Origin: Mesorhizobium_G sp049840935
GTDB taxonomy: Bacteria; Pseudomonadota; Alphaproteobacteria; Rhizobiales; Rhizobiaceae
Direction: 5' to 3'
Assembly: GCA_049840935.1 (NCBI GenBank)
Contig: JASGJA010000025.1
Coordinates: forward strand, 62,001 to 126,000
Length of the DNA: 64,000 bases
Part shown: positions 41,991 to 49,955 of the stretch, piece by piece
Layout: each line of letters starts with the position of its first letter
How positions within the stretch are numbered: position 1 is the stretch's first letter
Position numbers and translations under genes: made by a program
Notes under the pieces: generated by a model
Databases searched by the model: none
Seen by the model: only the letters and a program-made list of their open reading frames with translations
Told to the model about the DNA's origin: nothing

Positions 41991-42864
41991 GCCGAGCAAA
42001 GGTCACGACAAGCTGATGATCGGCCAGTCGCCGACCGGCATCTATATCGCCCATGCGATTTTGATCCTCGGCATCATCGTCGTCGCCTTCCCGATCTACT
42101 ACACCTTCGTTGCCTCTACCCACTCGTTGCAAACCATTCTGCGCCCGCCGCTGCCATTGCTGCCCGGTGATCGCTTTATCGAAAACTATTCGGAAGCGCT
42201 GTTCGGCGGTGTAGGGCGCATCGGCGGCGTGCCGGTCTGGACGCTGTTGTTCAACACGACCGTCGTGGCCTTGGGCATCGCCATCGGCAAGATCATCATT
42301 TCGATCCTATCGGCCTATGCGATTGTGTTTTTCCGCTTCCCGCTGCGCATGACCTTCTTCTGGATCATATTCATCACGCTGATGCTTCCAGTCGAAGTTC
42401 GCATTCTGCCGACCTATAAGGTGATGGTCGATCTCGGCCTGATCGACACCTATGCCGGTCTGATCGTGCCGCTCATCGCCTCTGCAACGGCGACGCTTCT
42501 GTTCCGGCAGTTTTTCCTCACTATACCGGGCGAGCTGGTCGAGGCCGCGCGCGTTGATGGGGCAGGGCCATTCCGCTTTTTCAAGGACATCCTGCTGCCG
42601 CTCTCGCGCACCAACATTGCGGCGCTATTCGTTATCCTCTTCATCTATGGCTGGACGCAATATCTCTGGCCGCTGCTCGTCACCAACGACAACCAGATGA
42701 ACACCATCGTTATCGCGTTGAAAAAGATGGTGTCCTTCGCTGATGCCGATACCGAATGGCATCTGGTCATGGTCACGGCCATGCTCGCCATCGTGCCGCC
42801 CATTCTGGTGGTGGTGCTGATGCAGCGCTGGTTCGTGCGCGGTCTGGTCGATACTGAAAAGTGA
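41983..42864 (+). CDS. ugpE: sn-glycerol-3-phosphate ABC transporter permease UgpE
   Basis: The 293-residue inner-membrane permease starts at ATG 41983 after AGGAAGG. Six spans are seen, with the EAA loop ELVEAARVDGAGPFRFFKDI. Family stretches include FITLMLPVEVRILPTYKVM and FIYGWTQYLWPLLVTNDNQM. It forms the heterodimeric channel with UgpA and is followed by ugpC after eight bases. Confidence 0.94.
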   Translation: MAEPSKGHDKLMIGQSPTGIYIAHAILILGIIVVAFPIYYTFVASTHSLQTILRPPLPLLPGDRFIENYSEALFGGVGRIGGVPVWTLLFNTTVVALGIAIGKIIISILSAYAIVFFRFPLRMTFFWIIFITLMLPVEVRILPTYKVMVDLGLIDTYAGLIVPLIASATATLLFRQFFLTIPGELVEAARVDGAGPFRFFKDILLPLSRTNIAALFVILFIYGWTQYLWPLLVTNDNQMNTIVIALKKMVSFADADTEWHLVMVTAMLAIVPPILVVVLMQRWFVRGLVDTEK

Positions 42865-42872
42865 GTTTTTGA

Positions 42873-43919
42873 ATGGCCACTGTCGATTTGAAAGATGTGC
42901 GCAAGGTCTATCCCGGTGGGGTCGAGGCGGTTAAGGGCGTCTCGATAGCCATCCCTGACAAAGCCCTGTGCGTATTGGTCGGGCCGTCCGGCTGCGGCAA
43001 GTCCACGCTGCTACGCATGATCGCGGGACTGGAAACCATCAGCGACGGCACCTGTGCGTTTGATGGCAAGATCGTCAACGCCATCGGCCCGACCGAGCGT
43101 GACATCGCCATGGTGTTCCAGAACTATGCGCTCTATCCGCATATGAAAGTCTACGACAACATGGCCTACGGCCTGCGCAATCGTGGCACGCCGAAAGATG
43201 AGATAGACCGCCGCGTTCGCGAAACCGCGAAAGTTTTAGAACTGTCGCATCTCCTCGATCGTCGTCCGCGCGAGCTTTCCGGCGGGCAACGTCAGCGCGT
43301 TGCGATGGGCCGCGCCATCGTGCGCCAGCCGAAAGTGTTCCTCTTTGACGAGCCACTTTCAAACCTCGACGCCAAGCTGCGCGGGCAAATGCGGGTCGAG
43401 ATCAAGAACCTCCAGCGCGCACTCGGCGTCACGTCAGTTTACGTCACGCATGACCAGCTCGAAGCTATGACCTTGGCCGACATTCTGGTTGTGATGAACG
43501 CCGGAAAAGTGGAGCAGATGGGCAATCCGCTCGACATTTACGAGCAGCCCGCCTCAACCTTCGTAGCCAGTTTTATCGGTGCGCCGCCCATGAATTTCCT
43601 GCCGGTCGCCAACGGCAAATTCGTGGATGGCTCGGCACTCTCTATCACCGCGCCTGTAGGTGCGACGATACTTGGCTTCCGACCCGAAGATGCGGACGTC
43701 ACTGAAGGTGGCGCAAAACAGGGGCTATCGCTCGCTGCAAAAGTCGAGGGTGTCGAACCCGTCGGTGCGGAAAGTTTCCTTTATTGCGCCGCCGCTGGCC
43801 AGCGCATCGTTGTTCGGGTAGGCGGTCGCGCTTCGCATGAAATCGGCGCAAACCTCGCCGTTACAGCGCCGCTCAACAAGCTCCATTGGTTTGACAAGGA
43901 CGGCAAGCGCGTCGGTTAG
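42873..43919 (+). CDS. ugpC: sn-glycerol-3-phosphate ABC transporter ATPase UgpC
   Basis: The 348-residue MalK-type ATPase has Walker A GPSGCGKST (about residues 36-44), Q-loop VFQNYALYPHM, signature LSGGQRQRVAMGRAIVR, Walker B VFLFDEPLSNLDAKLR and switch VTHDQLEAM. The C-terminal regulatory TOBE-type domain is present (IGAPPMNFLPV, LGFRPEDADV). It completes the Ugp importer, which brings glycerol-3-phosphate in during phosphate limitation in enteric bacteria. Its stop overlaps the DoxX gene tail-to-tail by four bases. Confidence 0.95.
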   Translation: MATVDLKDVRKVYPGGVEAVKGVSIAIPDKALCVLVGPSGCGKSTLLRMIAGLETISDGTCAFDGKIVNAIGPTERDIAMVFQNYALYPHMKVYDNMAYGLRNRGTPKDEIDRRVRETAKVLELSHLLDRRPRELSGGQRQRVAMGRAIVRQPKVFLFDEPLSNLDAKLRGQMRVEIKNLQRALGVTSVYVTHDQLEAMTLADILVVMNAGKVEQMGNPLDIYEQPASTFVASFIGAPPMNFLPVANGKFVDGSALSITAPVGATILGFRPEDADVTEGGAKQGLSLAAKVEGVEPVGAESFLYCAAAGQRIVVRVGGRASHEIGANLAVTAPLNKLHWFDKDGKRVG

Positions 43920-44401
43920 GACCACCCAAGTAGACGTTCGAGCGCAAGCTTTCCGCCTCCGAACACGACGAGTGTCAATGCCATCGCCGCCCACGGCAGA
44001 TGGAAGTTTGCCCAGCCTTCCGGCACCGTGAGTTGAATGATTGCGGTCATTGCCAAAAGACCCAAAGCCGCAAACCGGGTACCCAATCCCAGCACCAGCA
44101 ATATGGGGAGCGTGATTTCAGCGACGCCCGACATATGCGCCATCAGCGAGGGGAATGGATAGGGGTATTCGCTGCCAAGAATGTGCAGTTTGAACTCTTC
44201 CGAGAAAAGATATTGCGCCCCGGCCGAGAGCGTCAAAAAGCCATCCCATTTCGTCAGGCCCGACTTGAAGAATGGCACCGCTAGCGCAAAGCGAAGCGCC
44301 AGCAGTGGCAGGAAGGAAGGTATCGCGGCAAGCGTGACCTCTGCGCGCTTTATCGCGCTCCCGCCGAAATGCCATGTGCCTGTTTGAGATATGTCGCTCA
44401 T
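43916..44401 (-). CDS. DoxX-family membrane protein of the bufferin operon (BufD-like)
   Basis: The 161-residue protein has four membrane helices. Features of DoxX are ALRFALAVPFFKSGLTKWDG (about residues 36-55) and PLLLVLGLGTRFAALGLLAM-like sequence (LPILLVLGLGTRFAALGLLA). It shares ATGA with the DUF2063 gene upstream and is the last gene of the operon. DoxX proteins recur in bufferin-type loci; a role in redox or membrane support of peptide maturation or export has been suggested but is not proven. It meets ugpC tail-to-tail. Confidence 0.87.
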   Translation of the reverse strand: MSDISQTGTWHFGGSAIKRAEVTLAAIPSFLPLLALRFALAVPFFKSGLTKWDGFLTLSAGAQYLFSEEFKLHILGSEYPYPFPSLMAHMSGVAEITLPILLVLGLGTRFAALGLLAMTAIIQLTVPEGWANFHLPWAAMALTLVVFGGGKLALERLLGWS

Positions 44402-45156
44402 ATCTTTCTCTCTCCTTCAATTTTCGTGAAAGCGCCAAGCGCGATAAGCCCAACAAGCGCTGTCCCGAAATCGAATTGATCGTTCCGGGACAGCGCTTCC
44501 TGCCCCGCATCGCCAAGGTTGAAACCTGCAAAAAGTCGTTCCGCAAACAGCGCGTCCTGTGGCGGGAGAATTTGAACGCGAACCTCGGCAAACGGTCTCA
44601 CGATAAGGATCGTTTCGGGTTCGCTGATCGAAATGGGCGGAACCTCCGCTAGTTGATTTACCGCCCAGATCGTTCCGGCAGGGTGGCCGCATTTAACGAG
44701 TACGGAGGAAGGGTGCGTAATGAACCGGCATTGCATCGGCTGCCTCATCGCTCCGAGATCACTCACCTCAAGCACCGATGCTTCAGCGGCGTGATATGCG
44801 TCGGTCCATGCGGCCTCCAGTCGTGCAACATCGGCAAGATATGGCAGTCCGGAAGCAGGCTCGAATTTCTCGATGAAGCTCGGCAACGCGTCGCCATACT
44901 CGAAAATGAGCGGTGATTTGGGCTTGTTTTCCGCAATGAAAGCGTGCGCCATCGCCCGGAAAAACACATCTCCAACAATGCGCCGCGTTACAGGAAAGCG
45001 GCCCTCAAGCGCCTTTATCAGCGCCACGGATACATTGTTTCGATAAACGGCAAAGCGGCTTGCGTCCGCTTCTCCGCGCGCCGTGGTAAGGCCGGGTGGC
45101 ATTGTTTCCGGTCCGAACAATGCAGCAGCAAATTTCGATTGAGTGATCGCAACCAT
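44398..45156 (-). CDS. DUF2063 partner protein of the MNIO enzyme (BufC-like)
   Basis: The 252-residue protein begins at ATG 45156, two bases after the DUF692 stop. The N-terminal DUF2063 domain contains FAAALFGPETMPPGLTT, FAVYRNNVSVALIKALEGRF, PVTRRIVGDVFFRAMAHAFI and YGDALPSFIEKFEPASGLPY. The C-terminal half is beta-rich (CRFITHPSSVLVKCGHPAG, VRVQILPPQDALFAERL in similar form). In MNIO systems this protein binds the precursor peptide and presents it to the enzyme. It is cytosolic. It overlaps the DoxX gene by four bases. Confidence 0.88.
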   Translation of the reverse strand: MVAITQSKFAAALFGPETMPPGLTTARGEADASRFAVYRNNVSVALIKALEGRFPVTRRIVGDVFFRAMAHAFIAENKPKSPLIFEYGDALPSFIEKFEPASGLPYLADVARLEAAWTDAYHAAEASVLEVSDLGAMRQPMQCRFITHPSSVLVKCGHPAGTIWAVNQLAEVPPISISEPETILIVRPFAEVRVQILPPQDALFAERLFAGFNLGDAGQEALSRNDQFDFGTALVGLIALGAFTKIEGERKI

Positions 45157-45157
45157 A

Positions 45158-46012
45158 TCAGGCGACCTTGCGAGCAGATGCGAGAGCGAGCACGCCGTCA
45201 GCCTTGAGAGCTTCCGAGAAAAGTGTTTGCCAGTCCGGAATATTATTGTCCCATTCGACCAATGTCGGCTGTGGTCCGCCGCGAGCAATTGTGTGTCGAT
45301 AGAGTTTCAGAACATCGTCCAGAACCACGCTTCCATGCGCGTCGATCAACAGCCGTTCGCCCGCGTCATCATAGGCTTCGTCATATCCGGCCAGATGAAT
45401 TTCACCGACGCGATGCAGAGGAAACCGTTCAATATAAGCGTATGGATCAAGGCGGTGATTGACCGCCGAAACCATCACATTGTTCACGTCCAGAAGCAGG
45501 CCGCAGCCCGTTCGCGCGGCGACCGCTTCCAGAAAGTCGATCTCATCAATCGTGCTTTCCTCAAACAGCACGTATGTCGAGGGGTTTTCGAGCAGCATCT
45601 TGCGACCAAGCGCTTGCTGGACCTCGTCGACATGCTGCGAAACGCGCTGCAAAGTTGCCAGCGTATAGGGCAGAGGCAGGAGGTCACTCAAAAACGCTGA
45701 ATCATGCGTCGACCATGCAAGATGCTCGGAAAAGCTGGCTGGCCGGTAACGCTCGTTGAGGTGCTTCAGCCGCGCAAGATGCGCCTTGTCCAGCGGACCT
45801 TCAGCGCCGATTGAGAGCCCAACGCCGTGCAGCGAAATTGGATAGAGTTCAGAAATCGTTTCCAGATAGCGGTGCGGTGGTCCGCCAGCGCCCATGTAAT
45901 TTTCAGCGTGCACTTCAAAGAAGCCGATGTCTGGTTTCGTCTCGATTATTTCGCCGTAGTGCTCAGGCTTTAGCCCTACACCTGCACGCATGGGCAATGT
46001 GAAATCGCTCAT
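45158..46012 (-). CDS. DUF692 multinuclear non-heme iron oxidase (MNIO), bufferin-modifying enzyme (BufB-like)
   Basis: The 284-residue TIM-barrel protein begins at ATG 46012 with AAGGAG eight bases upstream. Metal ligands expected for the di- or tri-iron site are visible: FEVHAENYMG (His, Glu, Asn), SLHGVGLSIG (His), ASFSEHLAWS (Glu, His), LLENPSTY (Glu, Asn), LLLDVNNVMVSAVNH (Asp, Asn, His), GEIHLAGYDE (His) and DAHGSVV (Asp, His). Enzymes of this family use oxygen to convert Cys in a precursor peptide to heterocycles such as oxazolone or thiooxazole. The gene lies between the precursor gene (57 bases upstream) and the DUF2063 partner. The exact product here is inference from the precursor's Cys pattern. 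Confidence 0.92.
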   Translation of the reverse strand: MSDFTLPMRAGVGLKPEHYGEIIETKPDIGFFEVHAENYMGAGGPPHRYLETISELYPISLHGVGLSIGAEGPLDKAHLARLKHLNERYRPASFSEHLAWSTHDSAFLSDLLPLPYTLATLQRVSQHVDEVQQALGRKMLLENPSTYVLFEESTIDEIDFLEAVAARTGCGLLLDVNNVMVSAVNHRLDPYAYIERFPLHRVGEIHLAGYDEAYDDAGERLLIDAHGSVVLDDVLKLYRHTIARGGPQPTLVEWDNNIPDWQTLFSEALKADGVLALASARKVA

Positions 46013-46069
46013 TATCCGCACTCCTTTAATGTGAAAGGGGAGCCGCGTGCGGCTCCCCATCGTATATGC

Positions 46070-46345
46070 TCACATCGGTTCGAGGGTGCCCTTGTGTCCG
46101 TCGACATTCATCGTCGTGCAGGTGCCAGCCGGGACGGCTTTCCAGGCCTTCGCGTTGTAGTCGATTTCAGAAGTTCCGGCGCAGCTTGTGCCTGCACCGG
46201 CTGCGCAGTCGTTCTGCCCCTTCAAGGCAATTCCGTAACATTTCTCCATGCCGACCATCTTTTCGGCAGGCAGCGGAGCCGCGGATGCGGCCAGTGCAGT
46301 TGCAAGCGAACCAGCCAGAGCCAGTGCGAGCGTATTACGGTTCAT
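46070..46345 (-). CDS. DUF2282 bufferin-type RiPP precursor with four cysteines (BufA1-like)
   Basis: This 91-residue precursor starts at ATG 46345 with AGGAG seven bases upstream. A signal peptide (LALALAGSLATALAASAAPLPA) occupies residues 5-26. The core has four cysteines: Cys36 in MEKCYGIA, Cys47 in QNDCAAG, Cys55 in TSCAGTS and Cys76 in PAGTCTTMN. The EKCYG and NDC/SCAG pattern is the DUF2282 signature. In the best studied cases the Cys are modified by the DUF692/DUF2063 pair and the exported peptide binds copper. It is the first gene of the four-gene operon and directly follows an ECF-type promoter. Confidence 0.92.
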   Translation of the reverse strand: MNRNTLALALAGSLATALAASAAPLPAEKMVGMEKCYGIALKGQNDCAAGAGTSCAGTSEIDYNAKAWKAVPAGTCTTMNVDGHKGTLEPM

Positions 46346-46397
46346 AGGAAACTCCTCTCTCGGTTGGCGAGGCTACAGTCGGCCTCACCAATCAGAC

Positions 46398-46423
46398 TTC
46401 GCTGCCCAGCGCAGGCTTGTTAC
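46398..46423 (-). promoter_or_regulatory. ECF sigma promoter of the bufferin operon (GTAACA-N16-CGAA)
   Basis: On the minus strand GTAACA (46423-46418) is followed after exactly 16 bases by CGAA (46401-46398). It lies 53 bases upstream of the precursor ATG. GTAAC -35 plus CGAA -10 fits what I recall for Caulobacter SigF targets (GTAACC-N16-CGAA). A near copy faces the other way before the sigma gene. Confidence 0.65.
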
Positions 46424-46471
46424 AGTCTGTCGAAATTATTTCTTGCGACTTGGCTAATCGTGGCCGGGTGC

Positions 46472-46496
46472 GTAACAAATGACCGGCGGTCGCGAA
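46472..46496 (+). promoter_or_regulatory. autoregulatory ECF sigma promoter (GTAACA-N15-CGAA)
   Basis: GTAACA at 46472-46477 is followed by CGAA at 46493-46496, 21 bases before the GTG chosen for the sigma gene. It mirrors the promoter of the divergent bufferin operon, with a spacer shorter by one base. The shared motif suggests the sigma factor drives both its own gene and the peptide operon. Confidence 0.55.
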
Positions 46497-46516
46497 TAGA
46501 AGGAAAGCGGTTAAGC

Positions 46517-47053
46517 GTGGAGCCTGATGCCGAAGCCATATTGGCGGGTTTGTTGCGGGCTTCGCTTGCCGGAGACGAGAAGGCTTATGCCGAGTTTTTG
46601 CGCCGTGCCGCCGCGCTTATTCGTGGCTTTGTGCGGCGCAAAGGCGGAACGGATACAGAGGACGTGGTACAGGAAACACTGTTGGCAATTCATCTCAAGA
46701 GACACACTTGGCGACAAGATTTGCCGGTGCTGCCTTGGCTGTTTGCCATTGCCCGCTACAAGCTGATCGATGCATGGCGACGGCGTGGTCGGCGCATCGA
46801 TGTCGATATTGACGATTTCCGCGAAATCATTCCAGCACCAGAACCGCAGGAGGCGCTAAATGAGCGCGATCTTGGGCGCGTGCTTGACGCATTGCCCGCC
46901 GGTCAACGGTCGGTTGTTTCTTCCATCTCCGTCGATGGCAACAGCATTAGCGAGACCGCAGAAAAGCTCGGTATGAATGAAACGGCAGTGCGTGTTGCGC
47001 TGCATCGCGGTTTGAAGGCGCTTGCCTCGAAATTTGGACGAGGCGGTGCATGA
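46517..47053 (+). CDS. ECF RNA polymerase sigma factor (SigF-like, metal-stress type)
   Basis: The 178-residue sigma factor has region 2 (AYAEFLRRAAALIRGFVRRK, VVQETLLAIHLKRHTW, LPVLPWLFAIARYKLIDAWR) and region 4 (LDALPAGQRSVVSSISVDG, ISETAEKLGMNETAVRVALH). GTG at 46517 was preferred because the longer frame upstream runs through the promoter and over the start of the divergent precursor gene. AAGGAAAG lies about ten bases upstream. It overlaps the NrsF gene by four bases, as in Caulobacter sigF-nrsF. It is expected to be held at the membrane by NrsF and freed on metal stress. Confidence 0.9.
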   Translation: MEPDAEAILAGLLRASLAGDEKAYAEFLRRAAALIRGFVRRKGGTDTEDVVQETLLAIHLKRHTWRQDLPVLPWLFAIARYKLIDAWRRRGRRIDVDIDDFREIIPAPEPQEALNERDLGRVLDALPAGQRSVVSSISVDGNSISETAEKLGMNETAVRVALHRGLKALASKFGRGGA

Positions 47054-47682
47054 AGACCGACGATCTCATCACCGCATTGCAAGCCGACAGTGCCGCTCGC
47101 GCCACTCAGCTCGCAACCGTTTGGAAAATTGCGTTTGTGGCCGCATTGGTGGCTGCCGCGCTTGTGTTCTTTGCCATGCTTGGTCCGCGTCCGGATATGG
47201 CCGAGGCGATGGGCACGATGCGCTTTCCGTTCAAATTCGTCGTTACGATTGCTCTTGCGGCGAGCGCTGCACCGATCCTTTTTCTTCTGGCTCAGCCCGG
47301 CCAGCGCTGGAGCGCCGTGGCGCTTCTCGCGGCTCCGGTTATTGTTGCACTCGGCGCGTGCGTAGAACTCTTCACGCTGCCCGCAGATGCGATCAAATCT
47401 GCCTGGATTGGCACGAACTCAATGCTTTGCATGACGTTCATTCCGTTGATTGGCTTGGCGCCGCTTGGCATTTTTCTTGCCGCCTTGCGTTATGCCGCGC
47501 CAACACGCCCCGCATTGTCGGGCGCTGTCGCGGGCCTTCTGGCGGGAGGCATTGCGGCCACTTTCTACGCGGCCCACTGCTTTGACGACTCGCCGCTATT
47601 CGTCGGCACCTGGTACACGCTGGCCGTGCTTGGGCTTGCCGCGCTTGGTGCATTGGCCGGAAGGCTTTTGCTGCGCTGGTGA
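47050..47682 (+). CDS. nrsF: NrsF-family (DUF1109) membrane anti-sigma factor
   Basis: The 210-residue protein has a short N-terminal cytoplasmic part (TDDLITALQADSAARATQLA), then six membrane helices, the standard DUF1109 layout. Three cysteines sit in or near the helices (ALGACVELF, SMLCMTFIP, AAHCFDDSP). Cysteines at such positions are thought to sense heavy metals in the Caulobacter homologue. It is coupled to the sigma gene by ATGA. The 3' side is a palindromic repeat that likely ends transcription. Confidence 0.9.
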   Translation: MKTDDLITALQADSAARATQLATVWKIAFVAALVAAALVFFAMLGPRPDMAEAMGTMRFPFKFVVTIALAASAAPILFLLAQPGQRWSAVALLAAPVIVALGACVELFTLPADAIKSAWIGTNSMLCMTFIPLIGLAPLGIFLAALRYAAPTRPALSGAVAGLLAGGIAATFYAAHCFDDSPLFVGTWYTLAVLGLAALGALAGRLLLRW

Positions 47683-47686
47683 AACA

Positions 47687-47844
47687 TACCCCTCATCCGG
47701 CTGCCGCCACCTTCTCCCTCAAGGGGAGAAGGGCGAAAGTTGCTACGCCGGTTTCAATCGCGAACGCTGGAGAAATTGCATGATGATGCCGTTTTCCTCC
47801 TTCTCCCCTTGAGGGAGAAGGTGGCGGCAGCCGGATGAGGGGTA
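47687..47844. repeat. palindromic repeat element with 46-bp inverted arms between nrsF and the CoxE-like gene
   Basis: The arms at 47687-47732 and 47799-47844 are exact reverse complements, beginning TACCCCTCATCCGGCTGCCG on the left. The inner part of each arm matches the element at 41.0 kb, including CACCTTCTCCCTCAAGGGG. The centre of 66 bases is different. It fills the gap between two convergent genes and ends four bases before the CoxE-like stop, so it may work as a two-way terminator. Confidence 0.9.
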
Positions 47845-47848
47845 GTTC

Positions 47849-49039
47849 TCAATGCTTTCTTGACAACTCGCGCGTTGCTGATTCCAATCCCGCGAGTGTC
47901 AGCGGAAACATGCGCCCGCCGAAAATGTCACTCACCAGCTTGGTGGAATGCGTATAGCCCCAATGTTCCTCACGAGTTGGATTGATCCACACTGCATTCG
48001 GCCATTGCAGAAGCGCGCGTTGCAGCCACACGGCTCCGGCTTCCTCGTTCCAATGCTCGACCGAGCCTCCCGGTGTCACGATCTCATACGGGCTCATCGC
48101 GGCGTCTCCGACGAACACCACCTTATAGTCATGGCCGAATTTACGCAGCACATCGAAGGTCGGAATCTTTTCGGCATGTCGCCGTTTGTTGTCCTTCCAC
48201 ACGCCCTCATACAGGCAGTTGTGAAAATAGAAGAACTCCAATTGCCGGAACTCTGTCCGCGCCGCCGAGAACAATTCCTCAACGACCCGAATATGGTCAT
48301 CCATTGAGCCGCCGACATCGAAAAACATCAGCAGCTTCACCGCGTTGCGCCGTTCTGGTCGCGTTTGCACGTCGAGATAGCCATGTTCGGCGGTGGCGTG
48401 GATCGTGCCGGGCAGGTCCAGTTCTTCAATTGCCCCGTCACGCACCCAGCGGCGCAAGCGCTTCAGTGCGACCTTGATATTGCGCGTGCCAAGCTCGACC
48501 GTATCGTCGAAATTCTTGAACTCGCGCTTATCCCAAACCTTTACCGCGCGTCGGTGTCGGCTTGTTTCCTGACCAATTCGAATACCTTCAGGATTGTAGC
48601 CATATGCGCCGAACGGCGACGTGCCGCCCGTGCCGATCCATTTGCTGCCACCCTGATGACGGCCCTTCTGTTCTTCGAGCCGTTGCTTCAAGGTTTCCAT
48701 CAGCTTGTCAAAACCGCCAAGCGCCTCGACCAGTCTTTTCTCTTCCTCGGTGAGATGCTTTTCCGCGAGCCTGCGCAGCCACTCTTCAGGGATATTCGCA
48801 ACGTCCACCCCGGTATCCCCGGCAACGCCTTCCACGCCTCGAAACACATGCGAAAATACGCGGTCGAACCGGTCGATATGCCGCTCGTCCTTCACCAGTG
48901 CCGCACGCGCCAGATAGTAAAAGCCCTCGACATCGTAGGTGACGAGGTCTGCCTCCATGCCCTCCAGCAGTGTGAGATATTCGCGCAGTGAAACCGGCAC
49001 GCGCGCTGCTTTGAGTTCAAGGAAAAAAGGTATGAACAT
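47849..49039 (-). CDS. VWA-domain CoxE-like protein
   Basis: The 396-residue cytosolic protein belongs to the CoxE (PF05762) family. The VWA-like part starts near residue 225, with the MIDAS-like MFFDVGGSMDDHIRVVEELF, in which DxGGS replaces the classic DxSxS. VVFVGDAAMSPYEIV follows. The N-terminal half has YLTLLEGMEADLVTYDVEGF and a helical middle. In CO-dehydrogenase clusters CoxE works with the MoxR-type ATPase CoxD to mature metal enzymes. A MoxR ATPase lies 0.9 kb upstream, separated by an HNH and a GNAT gene. The client is not in the window. Confidence 0.88.
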   Translation of the reverse strand: MFIPFFLELKAARVPVSLREYLTLLEGMEADLVTYDVEGFYYLARAALVKDERHIDRFDRVFSHVFRGVEGVAGDTGVDVANIPEEWLRRLAEKHLTEEEKRLVEALGGFDKLMETLKQRLEEQKGRHQGGSKWIGTGGTSPFGAYGYNPEGIRIGQETSRHRRAVKVWDKREFKNFDDTVELGTRNIKVALKRLRRWVRDGAIEELDLPGTIHATAEHGYLDVQTRPERRNAVKLLMFFDVGGSMDDHIRVVEELFSAARTEFRQLEFFYFHNCLYEGVWKDNKRRHAEKIPTFDVLRKFGHDYKVVFVGDAAMSPYEIVTPGGSVEHWNEEAGAVWLQRALLQWPNAVWINPTREEHWGYTHSTKLVSDIFGGRMFPLTLAGLESATRELSRKH

Positions 49040-49102
49040 TAACGCTAAACTTGTCCCTATCGCTTCTACGGAATCTTAGCGCGACTGGTTTATTCGGTCA
49101 TC

Positions 49103-49531
49103 ATGGATTTGAGCAGCCTCGAAACGCTAAACCGCGTTGCCTATCAGGCGCTTGGCGACTGGTGGCAGGATGAACGTCGCAATTGGTGCGCCTATTGCGG
49201 CGTTGAAATGCAACGCTGGTGCGGCAAGGGAACTACGCCGGGACTTCAGGCCACCCGCGATCACGTCATCTCCAAAGCGCATCGCGGCGGTCGCCTCACC
49301 ATTCCTGCGTGCCGTGCCTGCAACGAGGCCAAAGGCTCCAAATTTGTCGCCGAATTTATCGACAGCGACTATTTGAAAGAAAAGCGAGCGGGCCAGAACG
49401 TCCATTGCTGGCCCATCGAAGCGCTTTGGGCGGTTGCTGGAATTTCCGCGATCAGAACGGCGCTCAGCCTGTCGATTTCAACGGCGCAACTCGCACCTGC
49501 GCGGCAGGTCAAAGCAGATCATATTCAATAA
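49103..49531 (+). CDS. HNH-endonuclease-domain protein (small)
   Basis: The 142-residue protein carries an HNH fold. A zinc pair WCAYCGVEM (CxxC) is matched by IPACRACNEAKGSKF (CxxC), and the catalytic block TRDHVISKAHRGGRL (Asp-His) lies between (about residues 52-66). There is no fused domain. It is the only rightward gene in this stretch and its 3' end overlaps the GNAT gene by 23 bases. It may nick DNA or be a repair helper; the target is unknown. Confidence 0.8.
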   Translation: MDLSSLETLNRVAYQALGDWWQDERRNWCAYCGVEMQRWCGKGTTPGLQATRDHVISKAHRGGRLTIPACRACNEAKGSKFVAEFIDSDYLKEKRAGQNVHCWPIEALWAVAGISAIRTALSLSISTAQLAPARQVKADHIQ

Positions 49532-49952
49532 AGCCGGTCCGCCGTGACACGCGATCATAGAGCGCGCGCGCCGTGTCGTTCGTCTCGTGGGTCATCCAGT
49601 AAACATTGGTGACGCCGCGCTCCGCCGCCGCCTTCTTGACCGCTTCGATCAATGCTGCGCCGACACCTTTGCCGCGTGTGGACGCATCCGTGAAAAGATC
49701 CTGCAAATAGCAATTGCCTTCCAGCGACCACATCGAGCGATGGTAAAGGTAATGCACCAGCCCAACAGCCTTGCCATCAACCAGCGCAATAAAGCCGCGC
49801 GGCTCAAACTCGCCTTCGGTGAATAGCCGCTGCCAGCTTGTTTCGTAGACCTGCTCCGGCACTTTCGTTTTGTAGAATTCGAGATAGGCGGTCCAAAGCC
49901 GCCGCCAGTCGGCATGGTCGCCTTTTTCTATCGGTCGAATTTCAACGCTCAT
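49509..49952 (-). CDS. GNAT-family N-acetyltransferase
   Basis: The 147-residue protein has the GNAT motif A in LFTDASTRGKGVGAALIEAV (Q/RxxGxG/A, about residues 88-97), followed by AERGVTNVYWMTHETNDTAR and ALYDRVSRRTGFIEY. It lies three bases after the MoxR stop, so it is likely co-transcribed with moxR. The substrate is not known; this subtype includes diamine and amino-acid acetyltransferases. Confidence 0.87.
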   Translation of the reverse strand: MSVEIRPIEKGDHADWRRLWTAYLEFYKTKVPEQVYETSWQRLFTEGEFEPRGFIALVDGKAVGLVHYLYHRSMWSLEGNCYLQDLFTDASTRGKGVGAALIEAVKKAAAERGVTNVYWMTHETNDTARALYDRVSRRTGFIEYDLL

Positions 49953-49955
49953 GCC

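Noticed and set aside
46031..47053. 340-residue version of the sigma factor starting at 46031
   Set aside because: The first 160 residues run antisense over the precursor gene and through both promoters; the part from 46517 alone matches ECF sigma factors.
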